This document shows positions 7,215-15,714 of a stretch of DNA of 64,000 nucleotides, piece by piece. A program made the position numbers and the translations under genes. The notes beneath the pieces are model-generated. The model was given only the letters and a program-made list of their open reading frames with translations, searched no databases and was not told where the DNA came from. The stretch comes from Ancrocorticia sp047602305 (lineage in GTDB: Bacteria > Actinomycetota > Actinomycetes > Actinomycetales > Actinomycetaceae). How positions within the stretch are numbered: the stretch's first letter is position 1; each line of letters starts with the position of its first letter. Where the stretch lies: positions 124,001 through 188,000 of the forward strand of contig JASGHO010000001.1 of the NCBI GenBank assembly GCA_047602305.1, given 5' to 3'.

Positions 7215-8948
7215 ATGGAATCGCTGTTCAACGGATATATGACGCGAAGTAGTGCGTCCCGGCACACGGGCCAACCCTGGGACGAACTGTTTCCCGCCGG
7301 TGTGGTCCCGGGTGGAAACGACGTACGCGAGCCGTACCGCGACATGTACCCGGTTTTGGCCCGTTTGGACGACGCCGAATTGCGCGCCCGTACCGATGCC
7401 CTTGCGAAGTCGTATCTCGCGCAGGGAGTGACGTTCGACTTTGCGGGCGAGGAGCGCCCCTTCCCGCTTGACGTGGTTCCTCGCGTCATCCCCGCCGATG
7501 ACTGGAGCTATCTGGAGTCAGGCGTGGCCCAGCGCGTCAAGGCGCTCGAAGCTTTCCTCGCGGATGCCTACGGCCCGCAATTGGCCATCAAGGATGGCGT
7601 CATTCCGGCCTCCATTATCAGTTCCTCGAAGCACTTCCACCGCCAGACTGCCGGGGTGGTGGGCGCGAATGGTGTGCGCATCCACGTGGCGGGCATCGAT
7701 GTGATCCGCGACGAGCAGGGAGCCTTCCGGGTACTGGAGGACAACGTGCGCGTCCCTTCCGGCGTCAGCTACGTGCTTTCGAACCGCCAGGTGATGGCTC
7801 AGACGCTTCCCGAACTTTTCGCCAGCATGCCGGTTCGTCCCGTCAGTGACTACCCGGCCAAGCTGCTGCAAGCGCTGCGGGCCGCGGCTCCGAAGGATGT
7901 CGCGGATCCGACCGTCGTGGTCCTCACCCCGGGTGTTTTCAACTCCGCTTATTTTGAGCACACGCTGCTCGCCCGCATGATGGGCGTGGAGCTAGTCGAA
8001 GGGCGAGACCTCTTCTGCTCGGGCGGCCGCGTCTGGATGCACACCACCGAGGGCTCCACCCGCGTGGACGTTATCTATCGCCGCGTCGATGACGAGTTTC
8101 TCGATCCGCTGCAGTTCCGCCCCGATTCCGTCCTTGGTGCACCGGGCCTGATGCTGGCCGCTCGCCTCGGCAACGTGACGATCGCCAACGGCGTGGGCAA
8201 CGGTATTGCCGATGACAAGCTCGTCTACACCTACGTCCCCGATCTCATCCGCTACTACCTCGGCGAGGAGCCGATCCTCCCCAACGTGGACACCTGGCGC
8301 CTGGAGGAGCCGGAGGCCCTCGCCGAGGTTCTCGACCGCCTCGGTGAACTGGTGGTCAAGCCGGTCGATGGCTCGGGCGGCAAGGGCATCGTCGTCGGCC
8401 CGGACGCCTCGCGCACCCAACTCAACCGGCTACGGGACACCCTGCTCGCCGACCCGCGCGGCTGGATCGCGCAACCGGTGGTTCAACTCTCCACTATTCC
8501 CACATTGGTCGACGACGGATTCCGCCCACGCCACGCTGACCTCCGCCCCTTCGCAGTCAATAACGGCGACGACGTCTGGGTGCTGCCCGGCGGGCTCACT
8601 CGCGTCGCGCTGCCCGAGGGGCAGCTGGTGGTCAACTCCAGCCAGGGTGGCGGCTCGAAGGACACCTGGGTGCTGGATCGATTCCCACAACGCCCGCCCC
8701 GACCGGCAGGCATGGAAGCGCTCACGGGTGGCGTGCTGCCAACGGGAATGACCAACAGCGAATACGCATTTGCGGCGGCGCGCGGAGGTTTCAGCCTTGT
8801 GGGTGAGACGGGCCGTGACGGCGCCGAACGAAACGGCAGCGAGCGGGAGAGCGTGTCAGACCGTCATACGCCACTTCATACGTCACCGGCGGATGAGGAC
8901 ATTGATGCTCGTCACCAGCAACAACAGCAGCAGCAACAGCAGGACTGA
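7215..8948 (+). CDS. Circularly permuted ATP-grasp protein
   Basis: This 577-residue protein belongs to the circularly permuted ATP-grasp type 2 family. Recognisable blocks are YLAQGVTFDFAGEERPFPLD, RVLEDNVRVPSGVSYVLSNR (split here: RVLEDNVRVPSG, then VSYVLSNR), VVLTPG, YRRVDDEFLDPL, the ATP-binding KPVDGSGGKGI, and GDDVWVLPGGLTRVA near the end. ATP-grasp enzymes form amide bonds through an acyl phosphate. It heads a three-gene operon with an alpha-E protein and a transglutaminase-like protein, a set predicted in the literature (Aravind group) to make and process a peptide or peptide-tagged product. The last residues are a run of nine Gln encoded by CAG/CAA, after a poorly conserved tail. The ribosome site is weak; the next ATG (7239) is an alternative start. 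Confidence 0.88.
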   Translation: MESLFNGYMTRSSASRHTGQPWDELFPAGVVPGGNDVREPYRDMYPVLARLDDAELRARTDALAKSYLAQGVTFDFAGEERPFPLDVVPRVIPADDWSYLESGVAQRVKALEAFLADAYGPQLAIKDGVIPASIISSSKHFHRQTAGVVGANGVRIHVAGIDVIRDEQGAFRVLEDNVRVPSGVSYVLSNRQVMAQTLPELFASMPVRPVSDYPAKLLQALRAAAPKDVADPTVVVLTPGVFNSAYFEHTLLARMMGVELVEGRDLFCSGGRVWMHTTEGSTRVDVIYRRVDDEFLDPLQFRPDSVLGAPGLMLAARLGNVTIANGVGNGIADDKLVYTYVPDLIRYYLGEEPILPNVDTWRLEEPEALAEVLDRLGELVVKPVDGSGGKGIVVGPDASRTQLNRLRDTLLADPRGWIAQPVVQLSTIPTLVDDGFRPRHADLRPFAVNNGDDVWVLPGGLTRVALPEGQLVVNSSQGGGSKDTWVLDRFPQRPPRPAGMEALTGGVLPTGMTNSEYAFAAARGGFSLVGETGRDGAERNGSERESVSDRHTPLHTSPADEDIDARHQQQQQQQQQD

Positions 8949-8957
8949 GAGGAAACG

Positions 8958-9881
8958 ATGCTGAGTCGAATTGCGGAAGCCCTGTTCTGGATTGGCCGCT
9001 ATGTGGAGCGCGGCGGCGGAACCGCCCGCATCCTGGATGTGCACCTTCAGCTTCTTCTCGAGGATCCGTGGGTGGACGAGGAAACAACGTGCCGTGGGCT
9101 ACTGGCGGTCATGGGGACGTCGTCGCCGGAGAAGGAAGTCTCACGGGCCGGGGTGGTGCGCGAACTTGGGCTGAACGCGGAGAATCCTGCCTCGATTGCG
9201 CACTCGGTGTCGGCGGCGCGGGAGAACGCGCGGCGGGCGCGCGAGATCATCTCGACGGACCTGTGGGAAACGCTCAACGAAACCAACTCGGGTATGCCGG
9301 TGCGGGTGCCGATCGACAAGACGCACCTCTTCTTCAACTGGGTGCGGGACAGATCAGCGTTGGCGTTCGGCGTCGTCGAATCCTCGATGAGCCGTGACGA
9401 GGCATGGCAGTTCTTCTCGCTCGGACGGGCGATGGAACGTGCCGACATGACGGCGAGACTGCTCGCCACGCGTTCACTCACCGAAGCCGGTGGACCGAGC
9501 TGGACCACCTTGCTGCGATCGTGTGGAGCGTACGAGGCACATTTGCGCAGTCAGCGAGCGGCACCGACGGCGACCACCGCGGTCGAGTTCCTACTGGTGG
9601 ACAGGCTGTTCCCGCGTTCGGTGCTGTCCAGCTTCCTGGTGGCGGAGGACTGCCTGCGCCACATCGATCCCGCCGGTGCGGCAGGAATTCCGAGCAAGGC
9701 GCATCAGGTGGTCGGCAGGATCCGCTCCGAGCTGGAGTACCAGCCGATCGAAGTGACGGTGGAGAACCTCACCGAGAGTATGGAGGCCGTGCAGATTGCC
9801 GTGTCGAAGGCCAGCGATGCGATCCGGGAACGTTACTTCCCGTCCATTGCGATGCCCGTGTGGATTGGGGAGAACCTGTGA
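8958..9881 (+). CDS. Alpha-E domain protein (DUF403)
   Basis: This 307-residue, largely alpha-helical protein matches the alpha-E/DUF403 family from its first residues: MLSRIAEALFWIGRYVERG is the family signature and ARENARRAREIISTDLWETLN the second conserved block. The helices are rich in acidic and basic residues, consistent with an alpha-helical partner of the ATP-grasp ligase rather than a known enzyme. GAGAGGAAACG precedes the ATG. It begins 9 nt after the ATP-grasp gene and its stop overlaps the start of the transglutaminase gene (GTGA), so the three are almost certainly co-translated. Function is known only by association. Confidence 0.88.
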   Translation: MLSRIAEALFWIGRYVERGGGTARILDVHLQLLLEDPWVDEETTCRGLLAVMGTSSPEKEVSRAGVVRELGLNAENPASIAHSVSAARENARRAREIISTDLWETLNETNSGMPVRVPIDKTHLFFNWVRDRSALAFGVVESSMSRDEAWQFFSLGRAMERADMTARLLATRSLTEAGGPSWTTLLRSCGAYEAHLRSQRAAPTATTAVEFLLVDRLFPRSVLSSFLVAEDCLRHIDPAGAAGIPSKAHQVVGRIRSELEYQPIEVTVENLTESMEAVQIAVSKASDAIRERYFPSIAMPVWIGENL

Positions 9882-10723
9882 GCCGCTTGAAGATTGTGCA
9901 CGTGACGGAACTGAAGTACGCCGAGGCTGCGACCGCCTCCTACAACGAGGTCCGCATGCTTCCGCGCACCCGCGATGGCCAGTTTGTCATGCGCGCAGAT
10001 CTGGACGTCACGCCGAGTTCCGCGAAGCACACCTACGAGGATTTCTGGGGCACGCTCGTCTCCTCTTTCGAGGTGCTGACCCCGCACGAGGAGCTTCGAA
10101 TCCGGGCAACGAGCGTGGTGGACGTGCGCCCGTTGCCGGTTGATTCGGTGGAGTACTCGTGGGATCAGTTGGCGACGGAACTTCCTTGTTCCTTGGAACT
10201 CACCGATGCCCTCGCTCAGACGGACGCGACCGAAGCGGACGGGGAGATGATCCTGCTGGCGGTTCAGGCCAAGGACTGTGGCGACGACGTCGACGCGACG
10301 GCCCGTTCGATCTGCCGCCAAGTTGGTGAGGCGATGGAGTATCGGCGCGGAGTCACGGGGGTGAACTCGACGGCGCGTGACGCCTGGGCGGCCCGCTCGG
10401 GAGTATGTCAGGATATCGCTCATGTGACGCTCGGAGTGCTGCGTGAGGCGGGCATCCCCGCCCGCTACGTCTCTGGCTACCTGCACCCGAGGAAGGACGC
10501 GGCCGTTGGCGAAGCGGTGACGGGGGAGTCGCACGCCTGGGTGGAATGGTACGCGGGGAAGTGGCGCAGCTACGATCCCACCAATCTCATCGAGATCGGC
10601 GACCGCCACGTCTATGTGGGCCACGGGCGCGATTACTCCGATGTGGCGCCGCTACGCGGCGTGTACGCCGGAAAGAGCGGTTCGGAGCTGTCGGTGCGAG
10701 TCGAGTTGACGCGGCTGGCGTGA
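9878..10723 (+). CDS. Transglutaminase-like protein (N-terminal Bact_transglu_N type)
   Basis: This 281-residue protein has a bacterial transglutaminase N-terminal domain (about 1-95) and a transglutaminase-like papain-fold core. The predicted catalytic triad is Cys177 in RSGVCQDIAHV, His219 in ESHAWVEWY and Asp233 in SYDPTN. Such proteins usually hydrolyse or transfer peptide or isopeptide bonds. The GTG start at 9878 overlaps the alpha-E stop; the frame stays open far upstream on the same strand but that extension only covers the alpha-E gene in another frame. No signal peptide is present, so it probably acts in the cytoplasm on the product of the ATP-grasp partner. It is the last gene of the operon and faces the methyltransferase gene. 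Confidence 0.88.
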   Translation: MSRLKIVHVTELKYAEAATASYNEVRMLPRTRDGQFVMRADLDVTPSSAKHTYEDFWGTLVSSFEVLTPHEELRIRATSVVDVRPLPVDSVEYSWDQLATELPCSLELTDALAQTDATEADGEMILLAVQAKDCGDDVDATARSICRQVGEAMEYRRGVTGVNSTARDAWAARSGVCQDIAHVTLGVLREAGIPARYVSGYLHPRKDAAVGEAVTGESHAWVEWYAGKWRSYDPTNLIEIGDRHVYVGHGRDYSDVAPLRGVYAGKSGSELSVRVELTRLA

Positions 10724-10773
10724 GTTCGCTGCGTGTTGGGCCTGAGTGGCGCCACGAGTTTAAACGTTCGCGT

Positions 10774-10822
10774 ACGAACTCGCATGTACAACCATCAACT
10801 TTGTACACGAACGCTTAAGTAG
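10774..10822. repeat. 49-bp repeat related to 660-708
   Basis: This stretch begins ACGAACTCGCATGTA and ends GCTTAAGTAG, exactly like 660-708. The two are the same length (49 bp), with identical ends and a diverged middle. Both copies are intergenic and on the same strand. The conserved ends suggest a small dispersed element or a shared binding site. Confidence 0.7.
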
Positions 10823-10844
10823 GCGGCTGGCGTGAGGTTAGATA

Positions 10845-11003
10845 GAGATCCCGCCAATAGGCCGTGGCCTGCTACGGATGTCACGGAATCTTGCCCGGCT
10901 GTGTTGTCCTCCTCACCGGCACCACCAGTGCCGATTCGTCGTCCGCCTTGCCAGTCAAGCCCCGCACCATCCTCGCGACGGCCGAACCTATTGGCGCAAC
11001 CTC
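10845..11003. terminator. Split hairpin at a convergent gene pair
   Basis: The left arm GAGATCCCGCCAATAGG (10845-10861) and the right arm CCTATTGGCGCAACCTC (10987-11003) match the two arms of the compact hairpin at 63702-63741, but here 125 nt separate them. The right arm contains the stop codon of the methyltransferase gene. It may be a terminator of the convergent genes split by inserted DNA; the intervening 125 nt carry no recognisable gene. Confidence 0.45.
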
Positions 11004-11869
11004 GTCGGCCGGTGCGCGGCAATCATGAACTGGAGCGGGAGCCGCTCGGGGTTGTCGCGTAGCCGCCAGCGGTCGCCGTCGCGCACCATGAGATCCGGCC
11101 AGGCGCACCATGCCGAGTAGGGCGTCTCCTCGAAGTAATCGACGACGAGCCCGGCGCGAATGAGCGCCGTGACAATCTCTCCAAGCGAGTGATTCCATAT
11201 GTGGCTGACGCCGTGTTGAATGCGCGGCGTGCCCTCCGGGGCTTCGACGTAGCTGCCGTCGTCGTCCCAGGTGAGAGGCTCGGGTTGTTCGAAGTAGGGC
11301 TGTTCAATCTTGAGTCCGTCGCTGACGTCGTCGCCGACGGTCATGAACATCGGATGGTCGTCGCGGATGACGAAGCGGCCACCTGGGCGTAGCAGCGAGG
11401 CGACGACGCGCGCCCATCCGGCGATGTCGGGGAGCCAGCAGAGTACGCCGAGCGAGGTGTAGACGAGGACGAAATCGCCGGTGACGTGCTCGCGTGCCTG
11501 GTACACGTTGGACTGGACGTACTCGATATCTACGCCGCAGCGTTCCGCGATGATCCGGGCCCGGCGTAGCGACTCACCCGACAGATCCACTCCGACAACC
11601 CGCCGCGCTCCCAGCCGCGCGAAGCCCACCGTATCTGTTCCCAGGTGGCACTGGAGGTGAATGACGTCGGTGCCAGCGATCTCGCCCATCCATGCGAGAT
11701 CCTGTGAAAGCTCGGGTGTCAGGTAGGTGGGGTCCGCGATGAGCTCCTCAATGCCGTAGCCGGAGGCCTCGTGGAGTGCGGCGCGGTCGTCCCAATTCGC
11801 CTGATTGTCAGAAAACCACCGGTCACGGTTGGCTGCGAGGTGATCGGCGCGGTCGCTTGCTGAAGTCAT
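10988..11869 (-). CDS. Class I SAM-dependent methyltransferase
   Basis: This 293-residue protein has the Rossmann-type methyltransferase core: motif I is represented by VIHLQCHLGTDTVGFARLGA, followed by VVGVDLSGESLRRAR, which binds the SAM ribose, and a post-core strand FVLVYTSLGVLCWL. The C-terminal third has RPGGRFVIRDDHPMF, typical of small-molecule methyltransferases of the UbiE/Methyltransf_25 group. The substrate is unknown. The start at 11869 gives the usual N-terminus (MTSASDRADHLAANRDRWF); the longer frame reaches into repeat copy A. The last residues (RPTRLRQ) are encoded by the right arm of a repeated hairpin, so the extreme C-terminus may have been changed by repeat insertion. Convergent with the transglutaminase gene. 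Confidence 0.85.
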   Translation of the reverse strand: MTSASDRADHLAANRDRWFSDNQANWDDRAALHEASGYGIEELIADPTYLTPELSQDLAWMGEIAGTDVIHLQCHLGTDTVGFARLGARRVVGVDLSGESLRRARIIAERCGVDIEYVQSNVYQAREHVTGDFVLVYTSLGVLCWLPDIAGWARVVASLLRPGGRFVIRDDHPMFMTVGDDVSDGLKIEQPYFEQPEPLTWDDDGSYVEAPEGTPRIQHGVSHIWNHSLGEIVTALIRAGLVVDYFEETPYSAWCAWPDLMVRDGDRWRLRDNPERLPLQFMIAAHRPTRLRQ

Positions 11870-11898
11870 GATCTCTAATATAGCGTGCACTGGAGAAT

Positions 11899-11970
11899 CC
11901 ACAGTTCTGGCGATAAACCACGGAAATAGCTGGGCCGTAACCGTGGTTTACTGCGCGAACTGTTGACTCT
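11899..11970 (+). repeat. Palindromic intergenic repeat, copy A (72 bp)
   Basis: The short form of a four-copy family. It starts CCACAGTTCTGGCGATAAAC and ends GTTGACTCT. The inner palindrome is GATAAACCACGG against CCGTGGTTTA. It lies between the methyltransferase and the cell-wall-binding gene. The rest of 11970-12140 shows no gene. Confidence 0.9.
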
Positions 11971-12141
11971 CCATAACGCTCAACGCCTTCCTCGGTGTTG
12001 TCGTCGCGTGGAATGCGTAACTCGCCGAAATTGGTAAGCCAACACTCTTGACGATAACTAACCGGCTCGTGCAATAAGTACTTTAAATGTGACTCCGGTG
12101 ATGTGGCGTCGTCGAACCAAGTTCCTGGGTGAATCAACGCA

Positions 12142-12179
12142 GGGCCCCGACTCCTTGTCATTCAAGGAATCGGGACCCT
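12142..12179 (-). terminator. Hairpin terminator downstream of the cell-wall-binding gene
   Basis: GGGCCCCGACTCCTTG and CAAGGAATCGGGACCC form a 16-bp stem with two wobble positions and a 5-nt loop. It lies 61 nt beyond the stop of the minus-strand gene. No long T-run follows. Confidence 0.65.
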
Positions 12180-12240
12180 GTGCTGGGTTGCTCAAGCGAT
12201 GACCACTTGAGTGAGACGTGTGGATGCTCGTAGGCGCGGG

Positions 12241-13287
12241 TTAACTGGTACCCAGCCAGACGCCGTCGTCGTTAAAACGATTCATGACACCGTTGATCAG
12301 ATACTTACCGGTCACCATCGCGCCACTCGGGTTCATGTAGTACCACGAGCCGCGATGCAGCAACCAGCCGGTTCGCATCGCGCCGCTCGGATTGAGGTAA
12401 TACCAGGAACCGTCAACCTTTGCCCATCCAGTGGCCATCGCGCCGCTTGGCTGGAGGTAGTACCACGTGCCATCGGTTTTCGCCCAGCCGGTTCGCATCG
12501 CGCCGCTGGGAGCCATGTAATACCAGGAGCCGCCGCTGAAAACCCAGCCGGTCTGCATGGCGCAGTGTTCTCCGGACATGCTGTACCACGAGGTGCCATC
12601 CTTGACCCACCCGCACTGCTGGAAGCCCTGGCCGTTGGCGTAGTACCACTGGTTGTCGATGAGGAACCAGTACTTCTGGATCGCGCCGCCAGCGTAGTAT
12701 CCGTAGTCTCCCTCGCCGGTAGTTGGGTCCTGCACCCAGCCCCATTCTGCGGAAACTTCTTCGTCGAAATTGGTGACGGTGAGGACGTCTGAATCAATCC
12801 ATCCGATGTAATGCTCAGCCCCGGGTTCGTATGTCTGCACGGTGACGGTGAGGCGGTCACCACTGTTGGGAATCGTGACGATTGTGCTTCCTGTGCGGTC
12901 ACCATTGATCGGGATGTGCGTTCCCCACTGGGATGGTTCCCTCCAGAAGATGAGGTGATCGTCGGCGATGCCAGGACCAATGATGATGCCATCGACCTGC
13001 GGATCAATGCCGCCGGTGAGATTCCATGTCACGGTGATGGCCTCGCCGACCACCGCCGTTGACTTGCTGAGTGTCACGATTCCGCCGAGTGTGTACTCGT
13101 CGCCGTACCGCTGAGGTTCGAATGTGCCGTCTGTGGTTGTTTCTGATTGTTGAGTGAGGGCTACCGGACTGCCATCTGGAGTGCCATCGTCTGCTGCCAC
13201 AGCAGTTGTCGCGGAGGACATGATGAGGGCTGCTGTACCGAGGAGGACGCTGAAGGTCCTGCCACGGATTTTCTTTGTCGGTCTCAT
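12241..13287 (-). CDS. Secreted cell-wall-binding-repeat protein
   Basis: This 348-residue protein has a signal peptide (cleavage probably after AVA, residue 31), then a ~125-residue beta-rich region resembling a bacterial Ig-like module, then about eight tandem ~20-residue repeats with the pattern GW....G.WYY..PSGAM.TGW. These are cell-wall-binding (choline-binding/glucan-binding type) repeats that hold proteins to wall polymers. No catalytic domain is present, so it is probably an adhesin, wall organiser or inactive paralogue of the neighbouring carboxypeptidase, with which it shares the same domain order before the enzyme domain. The start at 13287 leaves the AGGAAAGG ribosome site 12 nt away. 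The two genes are neighbours on one strand and probably arose by duplication. Confidence 0.85.
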   Translation of the reverse strand: MRPTKKIRGRTFSVLLGTAALIMSSATTAVAADDGTPDGSPVALTQQSETTTDGTFEPQRYGDEYTLGGIVTLSKSTAVVGEAITVTWNLTGGIDPQVDGIIIGPGIADDHLIFWREPSQWGTHIPINGDRTGSTIVTIPNSGDRLTVTVQTYEPGAEHYIGWIDSDVLTVTNFDEEVSAEWGWVQDPTTGEGDYGYYAGGAIQKYWFLIDNQWYYANGQGFQQCGWVKDGTSWYSMSGEHCAMQTGWVFSGGSWYYMAPSGAMRTGWAKTDGTWYYLQPSGAMATGWAKVDGSWYYLNPSGAMRTGWLLHRGSWYYMNPSGAMVTGKYLINGVMNRFNDDGVWLGTS

Positions 13288-13426
13288 GATGAGACCCATC
13301 CTTTCCTGAGAAGGTCGACGACGAATCGACGTGGCCCCTACGACAATGTAAGGGCTTGTGTAAATTCTATTCCCAGGAAATTCTCGGAAAAGTAGATAAG
13401 AACATATTGGGGCCCAAACGTGACAA

Positions 13427-13510
13427 GTTGAGATACGGGCGTTAATGGTTGAGATATTGGCGTTAATGGTTGAGACTTGGACGTTAATGGTCGAGATATT
13501 GGCGTTAATT
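13427..13510. repeat. 21-bp tandem repeat, four units
   Basis: Four 21-bp units (13427, 13448, 13469, 13490) follow the consensus GTTGAGATATTGGCGTTAAT plus G. They lie between the two cell-wall-binding genes. The period is a multiple of three, so one minus-strand frame reads a 7-residue repeat, but no gene is supported there. The remainder of the 280-nt gap holds upstream signals of the downstream gene. Confidence 0.85.
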
Positions 13511-13567
13511 GGAGGGCTGTCGCTGCTCCTCCGGCACCTCGATGAACGACCGGACCCCGGCACGCAC

Positions 13568-15448
13568 TCAATACCTCGGCGCCGCCGGGGCTCCCAGGTA
13601 CTGCTCGTAGGTGGCGTCTCCGCGATTTCGCATGGCGGTGGCCACGTCCACTCCCACATATCTCACGTGCCACGGTTCCCAGATGAAACCGGTGACGTGG
13701 GTATAACCCTGCGGGTAGCGCACGATGAAGCCGTAACGCCAGGAGTTCGCGGCGATCCACTTGCCCGCGCGGGTGTTGCCAAAACAGCTGCCGAGATAGC
13801 AGCCTTCACTTGGTGAGGCCATGTCCGCGGCGAGTCCAGTTTGGTGCTCGGAGTACCCGGCTCGGGCGGAGTACGTTTCCGCCTCCGCGACGCCGTCGCG
13901 CTCAGCGTAAGCGGCAAAGAGTGCCGCCTGTGTCCAGTAGCTGCGGTAGCCACTTCCCACCTGCATGTAGATGCCGCTGGCGCGTGCGGCCGAGACCATC
14001 TTGCCCATGGCGCTTGCCGCCTCCGGGCGCATGGATTCTCCGCCACCCACTCCGACGCTCGAGAGCGGAACCAAAGCGGGCACGTAGCCGATGGGATTGA
14101 GGGGGTTCTTCTTGTTCACCAGCACGACCAAGCTGGAAGCTCCGGATTGCAGCACGCCGCTGCCGGGTTCCAGGTAATACCACGTACCGCTCACCATCAC
14201 CCAGCCGGTGGCCATGGCCCCGTTCGGATGCAGGTAGTACCACGCGCTGCCCAATCGCAACCAGCCGGTTCTCATCGCTCCGTTACTCAGGTCCAGGTAG
14301 TACCACTTTCCGTTGGTTGAAACCCAGCCGGTCATCATCGCCCCTGAGGTGTTCAGGTAGTACCACGCACCGCCCAGTTTCACCCATCCCGTGGCCATCG
14401 CGCCACTACTCGGATCGAAGTAGTACCAGTTCCCGCCGACTCTCGCCCACCCTGTGGCCATGGCTCCCGAGGCACCAAGGTAGTACCATTTTCCGCTGCT
14501 TGACACCCACCCGGTCACCATCGCGCCGTTGCCTGGGTCCAAGTAGTACCAGCTTCCGCCGATTATGGCCCACCCGGTTGCCATGGCTCCGGAAGTTTCC
14601 AGGTAGTACCATTTCCCGTTGCTTGACACCCAGCCGTATCGAAGGAATCCGCGGCTGTCGGAGTAGAACCACTCATTACCGACGACGAACCATCCCTTCT
14701 TCAACGCGCCGCCCGCGTAGTATCCGTCGCCTCGCTCGCCGCTCCGGGTATCCGTCACGTTCCGCCACCCGGCGGCAACCTTGCCCGTGAAACCAGTGAC
14801 GGTGACAGAAGCGGACCGGTGGCGGACGGTGTCGCCGTCGTCGATCACACTCACCTCAAGGAAGATCCTGTTTCCGGTGTCCGGGACCGCCATCGTCACA
14901 CTGCCGGCGGTGCCCGGCGACGCAACGTTCGGCACATGCGCGGCGGAGGAAATCAGTACCGAGCCTTCAGCGATCTCGGTGACGAACCTCAGCGCGCCAA
15001 CCCTGGGGCGGCTTCCGCCCGTGATCTTCCAACTGGCGGTGAGGGATTCGCCGACCTTCGCCTTGGTTTTGTCCATCGTCACCGAAACTGCGATGGGCGC
15101 CGCAACCTGCTCTTGTGGGGCAGCGGAATCGGGCGCCGGAACCTCAGATTCGGGAATTGGGGACGACGACGGCGTCGCTATCGCCTCGTGTGGTTCTTCA
15201 GTTGCGACTGGTGTTTCCGTTGTGGTCGGCGTTTCCGGAGAATCTGGTGGAGCGGTTGGTGCGCTCGTACCGTTCCCGGATGGCTCTTCGGTTAGGGTGG
15301 CCGTCGTCGAATCAATTGGGGTGGTGCTAGTTGAAACCGCCCCGGTGCCCTCCACAGCCGTTGCCGAAACTCCACATGACATGACGAGGGCGATGCTCCC
15401 AATCAGGGCCCAGAGGTTCCTCGCTCGCCTTTCCGACATTCGACGCAT
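13568..15448 (-). CDS. Cell-wall-binding D-alanyl-D-alanine carboxypeptidase (M15B/VanY type)
   Basis: This 626-residue secreted enzyme has a signal peptide (about 1-31), a Ser/Thr/Pro/Glu-rich spacer, an Ig-like module and about ten cell-wall-binding repeats (pattern G.WYYL....GAM.TGW). The C-terminal peptidase domain starts near residue 450. The zinc site of the M15B family is visible: His535 and Asp542 in SEHQTGLAAD and His594 in EPWHVRYVG; SGYRSYWTQ is the substrate-side motif. It should trim the terminal D-Ala of peptidoglycan stem peptides outside the cell. The ATG at 15448 is preceded by GAGAGGAAG. The repeats anchor it to the wall, and the C-terminal placing of the catalytic domain is the reverse of many amidases with such repeats. 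Confidence 0.9.
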   Translation of the reverse strand: MRRMSERRARNLWALIGSIALVMSCGVSATAVEGTGAVSTSTTPIDSTTATLTEEPSGNGTSAPTAPPDSPETPTTTETPVATEEPHEAIATPSSSPIPESEVPAPDSAAPQEQVAAPIAVSVTMDKTKAKVGESLTASWKITGGSRPRVGALRFVTEIAEGSVLISSAAHVPNVASPGTAGSVTMAVPDTGNRIFLEVSVIDDGDTVRHRSASVTVTGFTGKVAAGWRNVTDTRSGERGDGYYAGGALKKGWFVVGNEWFYSDSRGFLRYGWVSSNGKWYYLETSGAMATGWAIIGGSWYYLDPGNGAMVTGWVSSSGKWYYLGASGAMATGWARVGGNWYYFDPSSGAMATGWVKLGGAWYYLNTSGAMMTGWVSTNGKWYYLDLSNGAMRTGWLRLGSAWYYLHPNGAMATGWVMVSGTWYYLEPGSGVLQSGASSLVVLVNKKNPLNPIGYVPALVPLSSVGVGGGESMRPEAASAMGKMVSAARASGIYMQVGSGYRSYWTQAALFAAYAERDGVAEAETYSARAGYSEHQTGLAADMASPSEGCYLGSCFGNTRAGKWIAANSWRYGFIVRYPQGYTHVTGFIWEPWHVRYVGVDVATAMRNRGDATYEQYLGAPAAPRY

Positions 15449-15660
15449 GGTTACTTCCTCTCCATCGAGGCAAGCGGAAACCCATCGAGCTCCGCAACCG
15501 GCAAGCACAGACTTGGTATGTCTTCAGCATATCTCTGCATGGACACGGTCGTCTGGCGTTTCGATGCGTACATTTCCGCGGGGTTCCGAGAGTCTGGGGA
15601 AGTATTGGCATGGTTGCTCCTTTGTGGCGATTTAGGCTGCTCAGTCTGGGATACCGTTCG

Positions 15661-15714
15661 TTGAATCATGTACCTAGGCGTATTAGTATCTTCGTATGCG
15701 TGAAGATACTAATA
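15661..15714 (+). promoter_or_regulatory. ArsR promoter with operator over the start codon
   Basis: A -35 box TTGAAT (15661-15666) and a -10 box TAGTAT (15684-15689) are separated by 17 nt, placing the transcript start at or next to the ATG at 15696, so the mRNA is probably leaderless. A perfect 13-bp inverted repeat, TATTAGTATCTTC (15681-15693) and GAAGATACTAATA (15702-15714), with an 8-nt spacer covers the -10 box and the start codon. It is the expected binding site of the encoded ArsR repressor. Confidence 0.75.

Noticed and set aside
9404..9877. Long in-frame extension of the transglutaminase gene
   Set aside because: It overlaps the alpha-E gene in another frame; the GTG at 9878 with 4-nt overlap is the natural start.
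13427..13510. CRISPR-like array
   Set aside because: The 21-bp units follow directly on each other without unique spacers, so it is a plain tandem repeat.
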